Shown here: positions 11,053 to 20,581 of the stretch, piece after piece
How positions within the stretch are numbered: position 1 is the first letter of the stretch
How the letters are laid out: every line of letters starts with the position of its first letter
Assembly (NCBI GenBank): GCA_030323885.1
Contig: CM059186.1
Span: 154,847,064 to 154,911,063 of the forward strand
Source of the DNA: Branchipolynoe longqiensis
Taxonomy: Eukaryota; Annelida; Polychaeta; Phyllodocida; Polynoidae
Direction: 5' to 3'
DNA: 64,000 bases
Made by a program: the position numbers and the translations under genes
The notes under the pieces: model-generated
Seen by the model: the letters and a program-made list of their open reading frames with translations, nothing else
Told to the model about the DNA's origin: nothing
Databases searched by the model: none

Positions 11053-11250
11053 TGGTAAGTGGTAAGTGGTAAGTGGTTGGTACGTGATTTGTAAGTGATT
11101 TGTAAGTGATTGGTAAATGATCGGTGATTGATTGGTAAGTGATTGGTATGTACTTGATGAATGATTGAAAAGTTATTGGTAGGTGGTTGGTAAGTAATTG
11201 GTGAGTGGGTGAATAGTAGATGATTGGTAAATGATTGATAAGTGGTTTAA
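11053..11250. repeat. Degenerate 10-11-bp minisatellite (GGTAAGTGATT)
   Basis: Units of the form TGGTAAGTGATTGGTAAGTG recur with point changes for about 200 bp. Confidence 0.8.
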
Positions 11251-11422
11251 ACTGAAGTAGACTTTGACTACCGGTCTAATACTATGGTAATATATTTATT
11301 TTTAATATATGGCAGAAACCCAAAACCATCAGATCATAAGACTATAATGTTTGTTGTAAAATTTCTAAAAAGCCAACCAATCATTATCAAATCTTTCGCT
11401 ATTGTGACCTACACGTGTGTGA

Positions 11423-11469
<47 letters not shown>
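11423..11469. repeat. (TA)n microsatellite
   Basis: A pure AT dinucleotide run directly against the left end of a pogo-like MITE. Confidence 0.95.
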
Positions 11470-11472
<3 letters not shown>

Positions 11473-11636
11473 AAACCTCTCTATACCGACCGCTCCACAG
11501 ATCGATAACTCCCCTATATCGATCTCTTTATTTGCGTCCCAACAATACCATTGCAAGGATATTCTAAATCTCTAAACCGACCACCTCCCTAAATGGAACA
11601 CTTAAAGTTTGTCCCATGGTCGGTTGATTTAGATAG

Positions 11637-11642
<6 letters not shown>
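11469..11642. mobile_element. Pogo/Tigger-like MITE, copy 1
   Basis: Left end AGTAAAACCTCTCTA, inner CCCCTATATCGATC and CTTTATTTGCGTCCCAACAA, right end CGGTTGATTTAGATAGG. It matches the better-preserved copy at 12259-12453. (TA)n runs flank it on both sides. Confidence 0.85.

Positions 11643-11680
<38 letters not shown>
11643..11680. repeat. (TA)n microsatellite
   Basis: An AT dinucleotide run directly after the MITE. Confidence 0.95.
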
Positions 11681-11681
<1 letters not shown>

Positions 11682-11793
11682 GTATACATGTCTAAATAAC
11701 TATACATCAAATCTCCACCACTGGCCCTCATTGTGGCCATTGTTGCCGACATGGCGTGAAATCATCGCTCACTAAGAGGTAAACAAATTTTCC

Positions 11794-11797
<4 letters not shown>

Positions 11798-11845
<48 letters not shown>

Positions 11846-11895
11846 ACACATACACTTAGCCAATTCATGTAAATATATATAGATATATATATACA
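11798..11895. repeat. (TA)n microsatellite with short duplicated flank
   Basis: A (TA)n run, then TTAGCCAATTCATGTAAATA, then an inverted match ACATGAATTGGCAAAG, giving a small hairpin near 11860-11905. Confidence 0.8.
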
Positions 11896-12258
11896 TGAAT
11901 TGGCAAAGTTTCAGGTATTTCACCCTCCCCCCCCTAAAATTATGTAAACCCATAAAATCTTTACTTTTGGTTATCTCTCCCATAACCCGCGTCTCACACA
12001 CGTACACGCACACGCACACGATATATATCTCCTTTGACATAAGACAATCTGCACCTGTGTACATTGTAGTTAACCCTAAATGAGACCACGTGTTTGCAGC
12101 ATGTCTTGAGAGAGGTTAAGGTGGGGGTGGGGGTGAAGGATGGGTGGGGAAAGGAGGGGATGAAAGGGGTGGGGGTGAAGGGATGGTTGGGGGATAGGAG
12201 GGGAGGAGAAGGGGGAGGGAAGGAGAGGGGCTATGTGTTGGTGGGGGAGATTATTATA

Positions 12259-12453
12259 CAGCAAAACCTCTCTAACCGACCACCTCCACGGATCGATCAC
12301 TCCCCTATATCGATCGCTTTATTTGGGTCCCAAATGATCGCGCATACAATACCATTGTAACGATAAAAAAAAAAACTCCCTAAACTAACCACCTCCATGA
12401 ATGAACCATTTAAAGTCGGTCCCATGGTCGGTCGTTTTAGAGAGGTTTTACTG
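12259..12453. mobile_element. Pogo/Tigger-like MITE, copy 2 (reference)
   Basis: A 195-bp element bounded by TA dinucleotides (12257-12258 and 12454-12455). The terminal inverted repeat is CAGCAAAACCTCTCTAA on the left, answered by TTAGAGAGGTTTTACTG on the right. A second inverted-like pair is internal (CCGACCACCTCC and AGTCGGTCCCATGG). The CAG start and TA duplication fit Tc1/mariner-pogo non-autonomous elements. There is no coding capacity. Confidence 0.9.
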
Positions 12454-12639
12454 TAGTTGGAATGTTGCGTGTCAAATTGTTGAGGGAACGCGGCCTCAGC
12501 TCCCATGGGAACAGCCGGTACTTTGAGCTTGTGTTGGTGTGTGTGTTGGTGTGTGTTGGTGTGTGCGTGCTGCTGTGCGTTAGTGTATGTGTGTAAGGGG
12601 GAGGAGGATCTTTCAGTTGTCAAGTTAACTTTGACGCCT

Positions 12640-12780
12640 GGTTTCGCCGGCCCCTGACCGGGGTAAGCCCCGCGGGGTTCGCTAAGCGGGCGGAGATAGA
12701 CTACATCACCATTCCAGCCGCGCGGTGCATTGTGGGATGCGTAGAAGAAAAACAAACCCGCGAGAAGCACACGGCACATA
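12640..12780. promoter_or_regulatory. GC-rich segment with ZNF143 (STAF)-like site
   Basis: GC-rich, apparently unique DNA. The minus-strand reading of 12721-12737, TCCCACAATGCACCGCG, closely fits the vertebrate ZNF143/STAF site (TCCCAnnATGCAYYGCG, from memory). Promoter activity is inferred from motif and composition only. No gene start is identified beside it. Confidence 0.3.
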
Positions 12781-13330
12781 CTAATAGTAATACACTGGGG
12801 GCAGCTATGAAATGTGATAGTTTCAGCTCATCTCAGCTCTTGTTTGAAACATAGAATACCAACTAAAAATATATATATAATAAATCAAGATATTAATCTT
12901 GTATCCAGCATTGCATTTACATCAATATAATCAGCACATCTTATGCCATGAGCATTTAGATTTAGACAAATTTGGGCACGCAGACTAGTGTTAGAGCCAT
13001 AGCCAGAGTCAGTTTTACTTATTTTATTAATGTTTTTATTTATATCCTATGGTTAATAACATATGTAGAACTAGAAAATGAGTAGGGTTAATCAGGTATT
13101 GGTTATATATTTCTCTGAAACAAGTGTATGTTGACACATTTGGCATTTTAATATTTAGAACAAGAATTAATAATGGTGATGTGGATATCACTGATTGTTT
13201 TGTGTAGAATTGTATGTTTCTTAGCTCAAAATGTTTAACTATGGCTAGTTTTTTCTTAGCTATATTCATCAGATCATTATATTGCATATGTGTGCATACA
13301 TGTTTATGCCAAATTGTTATGTATTTCTAT
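12781..13330. other. Unassigned AT-rich sequence
   Basis: No family recognised. Short minus-strand frames here lack any recognisable domain. Confidence 0.5.
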
Positions 13331-13332
13331 TC

Positions 13333-13640
13333 ATTTTGAATAAAATCGAAGTTTTGCCCTACGCGGATCGGCAAACTGAATGGCCATGCGCATTTGCTTT
13401 GCTGCCAACGCCATTTTCAGCGCATCCGCAGTCGGAACGGTGATCTCGTCTATTCCTCCCCGCCGAAAGGTTAACCGGAGCAGGTGAGGGGGAGGCCCGG
13501 CCACCACGGGACAGGGTTCACCAGGGAGTGGGGCGTCGCCGTGACCCCCTGACCCAGCGGGACGACCCCCAGTGTTTAAAGTTTGCACTACTCGCCACGG
13601 GGAGTAGCGAATTGACTGCGCCGGTCGAGTTTGCTACCTG
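13333..13640 (-). CDS. Candidate exon or ORF end, unrecognised
   Basis: The minus-strand frame is open from about 13640 to a TGA near 13333, about 100 codons. Its composition is more protein-like than its surroundings (segments ITVPTADALKMALAAKQMRM and RLTFRRGGIDE). GC content is higher than in the flanks. There is no ATG in a convincing position and no clear splice acceptor. It could be the C-terminal end of a host exon or of an old retroelement polyprotein. I do not recognise the family. Confidence 0.25.
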
Positions 13641-13703
13641 AATCTGCGGTGTTTATTCTCTGGATGATCAGAGAAGGTATTCTGACCGTGTTGTGGTGTC
13701 AAT

Positions 13704-14710
13704 GGGGGACATTTGGCATAGTTAATTTTTCCGACACTTGGTGTCGCGTCGGTACTAGTGGGCCTAAACGGCCATTGACAATGCATTGAGTTTGCCGATA
13801 TGCGCAGTTCAAAACGTCAAATTTATTCAAAATTAATAGAAATTCAGAACCCGAACCTTATAAATTTAATATAATCTGTTTGTTGAAAATATTTTCTATA
13901 TGAGTTCCAAACGGGTTGTATCTAAGTGGTGTATTTTTTTTAGAGATATTTCACTTTTTCTATATGAAGATTGCTCACAGCATTGACAATGCATTGATTC
14001 ATTGAGTTTGCTGATACGCGTAGTTCAAAACGTAAATTTTATTCAAAATTAATAGAAATTCAGAACCCTAACCTTATAAATTTAATATAATCTGTTTGTT
14101 TAATATGTTTTCTATATGTGTTCCAAACGGTTTTTATCTAAGTGGTGTATTTTTAGATATATTTTATTTTTTCTATATGGAGATTGCTCACGGGCATTGA
14201 CAATGCATTGATTCATTGAGTTTGCCGATACACGCAGTTCACAACGTCAATTTTATTCAAAATTAATAGAAATTCAGAAGGCTAACCGTATAAATTTAAT
14301 ATAATCTGTTTGTTGAATATATTTTCTATATGAGTTCCAAACGGTTTGTATCTAAGTGGTGTATTTTTAGAGATATTTCACTTTTTCTATATGAAGATTG
14401 CTCACAGCCATTGATAATGCATTGAGTTTGCCGGTATGCGCAGTGCAAAACGTTTATGTTATTCAAAATTAATAAAAATACAGAACCATAGCCTTATAAA
14501 TTTAATATAATCTATTCGTTGAATATGTTTTCTATATGTGTACCAGGCAGTTTGTTTCTAGGTGGTGTGGTTCTAGAGATATTTCACTTGTCCTCTCTGA
14601 AGATTGCTCATAGCCATTGAGTTTGCAGTGTGACAGTGTGCCGTTTTAGGCTCACTAGTTCAGTGGCGACGCCAACGGCAGGAATTTGAACTAAGAAATC
14701 GGATGTCCCC
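13704..14710. mobile_element. 1-kb inverted-repeat element with tandem 207-bp core, copy 1
   Basis: The ends GGGGGACAT (13704) and ATGTCCCC (to 14710) are flanked by AAT on both sides. Imperfect inverted repeats extend inward about 70 bp, pairing TTGGTGTCGC and ACTAGTGGGCCTAAACGGC with GCCGTTTTAGGCTCACTAG and GGCGACGCCAA. Between them are four tandem units starting with CATTGACAATGCATTGA at 13773, 13981, 14195 and 14409, closing with a partial unit at 14615. Unit length is 206-214 bp. It resembles known non-autonomous elements with satellite cores (for example bivalve pearl elements), but no family is assigned. Confidence 0.85.
13773..14614. repeat. 207-bp tandem repeat, four units
   Basis: Each unit has TTTATTCAAAATTAATAGAA, ATAAATTTAATATAATCTG and AAGATTGCTCAC. 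The same monomer forms the array at 25570-26392. Confidence 0.93.
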
Positions 14711-14870
14711 AATTAAGTGGCTGTTGAGGTGTATGCAATATGCTTGTCTTTGTGTGTCTTTGGTAGTTTTTTGTGTGTGGGTGTTTTCAAAGACGGCGGG
14801 AGTGATGACTTTGTGCAGATTAATTAATTATTTTTCAGCTGTGTATCCAATGCATTATACTGACATATAT
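14711..14870. other. Unassigned sequence
   Basis: A short stretch between two transposable elements. Nothing recognised. Confidence 0.5.
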
Positions 14871-15108
14871 ATGAGACTGTCTCAAAAGGTGCTAAGCAAT
14901 ATGGGACAAAACTTTGTCCATTGCAACGATCAACATACTATCTGCTTTTGCATTTGCTCAGGATAAATCCCATAATCCCAATAGAATACATATTGATTTG
15001 AAGCATATGTCCTTGTGTTTTCAGTGTAACGGTTTCTGTGCTGTTTTGTGTCAATCGTTACAATGGACAAAAAAAAGAAAGAGTTAGCACCTTTTGAGAC
15101 AGGCTCAT
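14871..15108. mobile_element. MITE with GAGCCTGTCTCAAAAGG inverted ends, copy 1
   Basis: Left end ATGAGACTGTCTCAAAAGGT, right end ACCTTTTGAGACAGGCTCAT, 238 bp. The interior matches the element at 24011-24268 in the opposite orientation. TAT/TATA flanks suggest a TA-type target. No coding capacity. Confidence 0.88.
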
Positions 15109-15157
15109 ATATTCCCTGCCATGCCTGTATACTCGCATAATGTGTTATACATCACAT

Positions 15158-15226
15158 ATATACATACATACACACATACATACATACATACATACATACA
15201 TACATACATACATACACACAGATACA
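15158..15226. repeat. (CATA)n microsatellite
   Basis: ACATACATACAT tandem repeat. Confidence 0.95.
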
Positions 15227-15246
15227 TACATGAGGTCATCGCTGAC

Positions 15247-15486
15247 AACTTTCAAGATATTTAAAGTGTGAACATGGGAAATTAATTTTGCAAGCACGCC
15301 AAAACTCTGACACCGTAGGTTTCTACAGTAACCGGTTCTATTAAATTGCCTCAGTATTCACTTCTATGTGGCCGCACATGTTTGATAAGTGCATCAGTAT
15401 CTAATTTAGATATGTAGAATCAGATCCTGATAATTGTTTTGGTTTTGAGAATTTGATGTTTTCCTCGAACTATGCAGCTTTACCTA
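15247..15486. mobile_element. TTAA-type MITE, 3' part
   Basis: Runs from GATATTTAAAGTGTGAACAT to AACTATGCAGCTTTA and matches the right two-thirds of the family. Confidence 0.8.
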
Positions 15487-15539
15487 TTACTGTATTAGAT
15501 TACATTCTCACAAATCCACCCAGGTATACAAAGAGAAAG

Positions 15540-15725
15540 AGTGTGAGAGGGTGAGAGGGGAGGGAGGGAGGGTGGGAGAGAGGGGGAGAGGGGAGGGAGG
15601 GAGGGAGGGTGGGAGAGAGGGAGAGGGAGAGAGGTCGGGAGAGAGGGAGAGAGGTCGGGAGAGAGGGAGAGACAGGGAGGAAGGGAGAGAAGGCAGAGAG
15701 AAGGAGAGAGATGGACAGAGAGGAG
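15540..15725. repeat. GA-rich tract
   Basis: GAGAGGGAGGGAGGG-type purine repeat. Confidence 0.9.
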
Positions 15726-15730
15726 GGTTC

Positions 15731-15800
15731 GGTTGGTTGCTTGATGTTTGAGTTTTACGTCCTGGCAACATCTAAGGTCATATCAGGATGGTTAGATACG
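15731..15800 (-). mobile_element. SINE 3'-end fragment
   Basis: TTTTACGTCCTGGCAACATC followed by CATATCAGGATGG. It stops near the recurrent truncation point described in the findings. Confidence 0.8.
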
Positions 15801-15802
15801 GT

Positions 15803-15975
15803 GCGACAGAGAGAGAGAGAGAGAGGGGTGGGGGAGAGAGAAATGGAGAGGGAGGGAGAAGTGGAGAGGAGAGGGGAAAGGGAGGGGCAGAGAGAGAGGA
15901 GGAGGAGGAACGGTTTGAGTACAAGTACATCGAGAGAGACAGCGTGAAAGATACAAAAGAGAAGAGAGATGGAGA
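15803..15975. repeat. GA-rich tract
   Basis: A purine-rich + strand continues directly from the SINE fragment. Confidence 0.85.
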
Positions 15976-16137
15976 GAGAGATAAGAGAGATTCACCACCG
16001 GTAGAAATGTCCTCGAATGCCCTAGGGGTTGAAAAGCCCCAATTCGGGATGCTAATTATAGTAATTAGGGAAGAGACTAATGTCACATAATTACATCCTC
16101 TACCAGCCCACATCCACAATGAGAATAGATTAATGGT

Positions 16138-16410
16138 GTAGGGAGAGGGAGGGAGGAGGAGGAGGGGAGGAGGGAGGAGGGAGGAGGGATGAGGGAGGGG
16201 AGAAGATGGGGGGAGGAGGAGGGGGGAGGGAGGGAGGGTGAGGGGTGAGGGAGGGGTTAGGGAGGAGGGGGAGGGAGGAGAGATGGAGGAGGGAGGAAGG
16301 AGGGGAGAGGAGGGAGGAGGGGGAGGAGGTGGGAGGAGGGGGGAGGGAGGGAGGGAGGGAGGAGGGAGGGGGGAGGGAGGGTGGAGGGAGGAAGAAGTGT
16401 GGGGTGGGTG
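16138..16410. repeat. GGAGGA-rich polypurine tract
   Basis: About 270 bp of G/A only, immediately upstream of the promoter-like cluster at 16420. Confidence 0.9.
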
Positions 16411-16419
16411 GGGGTAGGG

Positions 16420-16518
16420 CCAATCAGAGACAACCTACACAGACTCCCGCAGGTCCAGAATGCACCGCGCGGTGTACATTAAAGACACGCCACGTGGTTT
16501 CCATGTTGCTATGGTTAA
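16420..16518 (+). promoter_or_regulatory. Promoter-like motif cluster (NF-Y, ZNF143, E-box, X-box)
   Basis: Within 99 bp: CCAATCAG (16420-16427, NF-Y type), TCCAGAATGCACCGCG (16454-16469, one base short of a ZNF143 core), CCACGTGG (16489-16496, E-box) and GTTGCTATGGTTAA (16505-16518, RFX X-box-like). Such grouping is typical of animal housekeeping promoters. This is motif inference only, with no transcript evidence. Confidence 0.3.
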
Positions 16519-16702
16519 ATGCACTTTAGTATGTCATATGTACGAATTGTGGTGTTGTTGTAAGGAGAAACACATGACCTCCCCATATGAAAAGCCACAT
16601 GCATAGGTATATTTGGGCATAGGTGGATTGCATCACAGAACCTAGGTAGGCTAATGGTTATGACAGTAGCTGCAGTGTGGGTTCATTCCCACTTTGGGCA
16701 CA

Positions 16703-16972
16703 ATGTTATCATTTATTTGCACACACAAAACCACCACCCCACAACAATATATACTATGGGAAATGCTTAGGGAAAGACTTTGGGAAATATTTAGGAAAAT
16801 ACTTAGGGAAATCCTTAGGCAATTAATTAGAAACATTATTAGAAACATTATTAGGGACATAATTAAGGAAATAATTAGGCAGACAAGTAGGCAGATAACT
16901 AGGCAGATAATATATGTATATACACATGGTGTGGGTGCACTTAATGGCCTTTGCAATATATGTCTCCATTGA
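16703..16972 (+). other. ORF over a 12-bp repeat encoding an amphipathic 4-residue repeat
   Basis: An ATG-started frame of 89 codons lies about 185 bp beyond the motif cluster. Its middle comes from a degenerate 12-bp repeat (CTTAGGGAAAT-like at 16750-16915) and reads as alternating Ile-Ile/Leu and Arg/Glu (WEIFRKILREILRQLIRNII). I recognise no family. It is probably repeat-derived, and could encode a helical peptide only if it is transcribed. Confidence 0.15.
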
Positions 16973-17200
16973 TGTTAGATACTCGGCAATGTGACTGCCA
17001 TGCAAACACTAGGCCCGCCCTGCGCCGGGACCCTTTAAGTGTCTTTAAGTCGGTCTGCCCGGCGTGTGTGCCTTGGGAATTGGGAATTGTCAACATGGTG
17101 CGACACGGGAGAGGCATTCATCATTCCCTGTTGGCAGTTGTTGAAGGCCTGCTGTGGGACACCCATGTGTGCAAAACTCTATTAGGAAGTTTGCAGGGAA
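16973..17200. other. Unassigned sequence
   Basis: Mixed composition. Nothing recognised before the (TA)n run. Confidence 0.5.
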
Positions 17201-17202
17201 AT

Positions 17203-17240
<38 letters not shown>
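17201..17240. repeat. (TA)n microsatellite
   Basis: A pure AT dinucleotide run. Confidence 0.95.
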
Positions 17241-17241
<1 letters not shown>

Positions 17242-17496
17242 ATGGTGCTAAACCCTTTATCGCGTGTAATAATGCCTGTAGTGTCCTGCACCCCCCCCCC
17301 GCCCTATCCGGGGATGCCGTAAATATCTTTTATTCATTGAATAATTATTTTTGTCAGCACCGTGGGACTAGTCTTTCAGCCTTATGACAATACAATTATA
17401 ACGTATATACAATATATGTATTTTTTTATATGTAGTCTGATATTGTCATCAGCAGCAGAAACTTGAGTCTTGACAATATCAATGTGGTGTAGGTGT

Positions 17497-17931
17497 AATA
17501 GAGGGGGTGTAATGACGTCACGAGGCAACTTCCGGTTGCCATATTGGATTACATATGCAAGGCTTGGAAGTGCTTACATTGTGTTTATTTACTGATTTGT
17601 TGGTTTATTTGTCACTGTTTTGAGCAGTTTGGCCTCAAAAGTTGGGGGAAAAGGGTTTTTTGATGGAGGGGAAGCATTTTAAAAATCATGTAGCCTCAGA
17701 TCATTGCTAAAATGCAGTATGTTGACACTTTGGATGATCTGTCAAAGAATTAGAAAGGTTCGGGCAGTACCCGTTAGGTGGCACCACATACTTCGGCAGC
17801 CCTGATTATAGGTAGGGCCAGTGGTGGCCATAGTGTTCTTGGTATAAGACAGGGGGCGCCATAGGTGGTATTAAGTGTAATCCAAGATGGCTAACCGCCG
17901 AGTGATGACGTCACATGCACTCCATCTATAG
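17497..17931. mobile_element. Inverted-repeat element with CRE-like sites in its ends
   Basis: The left end (GAGGGGGTGTAATGACGTCA, GGTTGCCATATTGGATTACA) is the inverted counterpart of the right end (TGTAATCCAAGATGGCTAAC, GATGACGTCACATGCACTCC). The paired termini are about 50 bp of a roughly 435-bp element. Both carry TGACGTCA. No coding capacity. Confidence 0.75.
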
Positions 17932-17935
17932 GGTT

Positions 17936-18155
17936 GAGATTGATGTGGGTGTGTAGGTGGAGGTGTGGAGTTGCGTGGGTGTGTGGGTGTGTGAGTGTGT
18001 GGGTGTGTGGATGTGTGGGTGTGTGAGTGTGTGGGTGTGTCGATGTGTGGGTGTGTGAGTGTGTGTGTGGGTATGTGAGTGTGTGGGTGTGGGGTCTGTG
18101 AGTGTGTGTGTGTGGGTATGTGAGTGTGTGGGTGTGTGAGTGGAGGCGTGAGTGT
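17936..18155. repeat. GTGTGGGTGT minisatellite
   Basis: About 220 bp of GTGTGGGTGTGTGAGTGT-type repeat. Confidence 0.93.
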
Positions 18156-18491
18156 GGTTGGTTGGTTGGTTGTTGGAAATTGACGTCCTGGCAACATCTA
18201 AGGTCATATCAGGACGGGTACCAACTTGTGACAGTGTGCACTCATGGCGACTTTATAGTGCTGCCCTACAGGGAAATCAGGCTGCCAGCACCATGCCCTG
18301 ATATCCCACTCAGCCACATTATCCAGTCACAGAGCCAACCTGTCCTTATCCTATCCTATTAATGCTGAGTGCCAAGCTAAGAAGTGACAAGTATACATTT
18401 TGTACGTCATTGGTTTGACTCGACCGGGAATCGAATTCCCGATCTCCTGGACGGGAGGCCTGCGCTCTACCGATTCGGCCACCGCGTCTGG
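18156..18491 (-). mobile_element. Full-length SINE, type B head
   Basis: Minus orientation. The tail (GGTTGGTTGG) precedes GACGTCCTGGCAACATC. The body has CTTTATAGTGCTGCCC, and the head reads CGAATTCCCGATCTCC, CTCTACCGATTCGGCC and ACCGCGTCTGGT. This head differs from type A, while body and 3' end are shared. Confidence 0.93.
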
Positions 18492-18494
18492 TAA

Positions 18495-18680
18495 GTGTGG
18501 GAGTAGGAGAAGGTATGGAGGTGTATAGGTGTGGGGTGGGGCGTGTATGTGGGTGTATGGGTGTGGGTAGGTGGAGACTATGTCAATTGTCAGTGATGTG
18601 TGTGAGTGGCAGAGGTAATCTGTGGGTAATGACTGCGTTCGTGTGGTGGAATGGATCCGCAGGGAGAGAATGGATGGGTA
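18495..18680. repeat. GTG-rich flank of minisatellite
   Basis: Irregular GTGGGTGTATGG repeats lead into the 73-bp array. Confidence 0.7.
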
Positions 18681-19750
18681 TTGTGAAAGTGATGCATGCT
18701 GGGAAAGTAGGTAAGATACACGGTATCAAATAAGGGGGGCTAATGTGGGTATTGTGGAAGTGATGCATGCTGGGAATGTAGGTAAGATACACATTATAAA
18801 GTAACGGGGCTAATGTGGGTATTGTGAAAGTGATGCATGCTGGGAATGTAGGTCAGATACACGGTAGAAAGCAAGGGGGCAAATGTGGGTATTGTGGAAG
18901 TGATGCATGATGGGAAAGATACACAATAGTAGGGACGGGGCTAATATAGGTATTGTGGAAGTGATGCATGACGGGAATATGGGTAAAATAGATGGTAGAA
19001 AGTAGCGGAGCTAATATGGGTATTTTGGAAGTAATGCATGCTGGGAATGTGGATAAGATCCATGGTAGAGTTCCACAGAGCTAATAAAGTAATATGGGTG
19101 TTGTGGAAGTGATGAATGCTGGGAATGCAGGTAAGATACATGATCGGAAGCAGGAACGGGGATAAAATGGGTATTGTGGGAGCGATGCATGATGGGATTA
19201 TAAGTAAGATACATGGTAGAAAGCGGGGACCGGGTTATTATGAGTATTGTGGTAGTGATGCATGATGGGAATGTTAGTAAGATACATGGTAGAAAGCAGG
19301 AACGGGATTAATATGGGTATTGTGGAAGCGATGCATGATGGGAATATGAGTAAGATACATGGTAGAAAGCAGGGACGGGGTTAATATGAGTATTCTGGTA
19401 GTGATGCATGATGGGAATGTGAGCAAGATACACGGTAGAAAGCAGGAACGGGGTTAATATGGGTATTATGGAAGTGATGCGTGATGGGAATATGAGTAAG
19501 ATACATGGTAGAAAGCAGGGACGGGGTTAATATGAGTACGGTGAAAGTGATGCATGATGGGAATGTAGGTACTAAGACAGACAAGGGAAATCAAGGGGGC
19601 TGATTTGGGTGTTGTGGAAGTGATGCATGCTGGGAATGTAGGTAAGATACACAGTAGGAAGCAGGGACGAGGCTGATATGGGTATCGTGGAAGTGATGCA
19701 TGGTGGGAATGTGGGGAATAATGACTGTGTGGTGAGAGTGATGCGTGTTG
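18681..19750. repeat. 70-75-bp minisatellite, about 16 units, with ZNF143-like motif
   Basis: The unit is GGGTATTGTGGAAGTGATGC, then ATGMTGGGAATGTAGGTAAG, then ATACAYGGTAGAAAGCAGG and ACGGGG. The landmark GATGCATG recurs about every 70-75 bp (18690, 18761, 18830, 18900 and on to 19739). Read on the minus strand, many units contain CCTACATTCCCAGCATGC or its CATCATGC variant. Confidence 0.92.
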
Positions 19751-19847
19751 ATCACGTGGGTAATGGTTGTGTGTGCGGAGACTAAACCCTAGTGTAAATA
19801 CCTATTGTTGATACTGTGTCTGATGGGAATGCTGTACGGATCAGGGA

Positions 19848-19874
19848 TATATATATATATACATATATACACAA

Positions 19875-19922
<48 letters not shown>
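19848..19922. repeat. (TA)n microsatellite
   Basis: An AT run with a short CACAAACACACACA interruption. Confidence 0.95.
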
Positions 19923-19923
<1 letters not shown>

Positions 19924-20039
19924 CATATAATGGCAATATGTGCGGATACTGGCAATGGTATATGGCTGGAAATTTAAATAATGTCAATAATGTACACATG
20001 TGGGAGCCATGACAGTGCCTGATGATGGAAATGAAGGTT

Positions 20040-20290
20040 ATGTCTGCCATGTGCAAGAGGTTTGGGGATCAATCCCTGCACAAGTCAAGCCAAACATTTA
20101 TAATATTGAGCCCTTTCCCATAACATTGGCATCACTATGTTAGGGCTAGACCTGGGATAATGTGACTTAATGGGGGCTATCTATTAGGTCATTGTGCTAC
20201 CGGCGGCACGGTATCCCAGCGCGGCAGCACTATACATAATAATAACCATCAGTACGTTCTCTTCCAAGTCATTACCCACCCTCGTATGGA
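20040..20290 (+). mobile_element. Degenerate SINE
   Basis: Recognisable head remnant (GGTTTGGGGATCAATCCCTG, AAGTCAAGCCAA) and body (GGATAATGTGACTTAATGGG, CAGCACTATA). Strongly diverged. Confidence 0.6.
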
Positions 20291-20498
20291 CTCGACCCAC
20301 CTTACATGGGGCTGGTAGCTCAAACCCCAAACCAAACCTTTTAAACCGGTTTTATCCTCGCTCAGCCGGCGCATGCAATGGCGGTGTTGGCGTTTCCACG
20401 GAAACCGAACCCCGACATTCTCTCCCCTTTTAGTTTTACAAGCTCTATTTGCAGCCTGGGATGTGATGTAGCAGCACAGTGCCGAGCGCCATGGGGCA

Positions 20499-20555
20499 GT
20501 TTGTTTGTTGTTGTTTTACGTCCTAGCAACATCTAAGGTCATATCAGGACGGGGG
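20499..20555 (-). mobile_element. Micro-SINE: last about 57 bp of the SINE
   Basis: TTGTTGTTTTACGTCCTAGC followed by ATATCAGGACG. It is cut at the same point as the copies at 55115 and 60624. Flanking GGGGCAGT/GGGGCAAT may be a degenerate target duplication. Confidence 0.8.
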
Positions 20556-20581
20556 CAATAGCGGCAGTACGCATAACTAAT

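Noticed and set aside
12297..12779. 160-codon minus frame
   Set aside because: It runs through a pogo-like MITE and a GTGT repeat, and the N-terminal part has no domain.
15158..15226. Possible telomere-like or CRISPR-like array
   Set aside because: A plain (CATA)n microsatellite. No spacers and no telomeric repeat.
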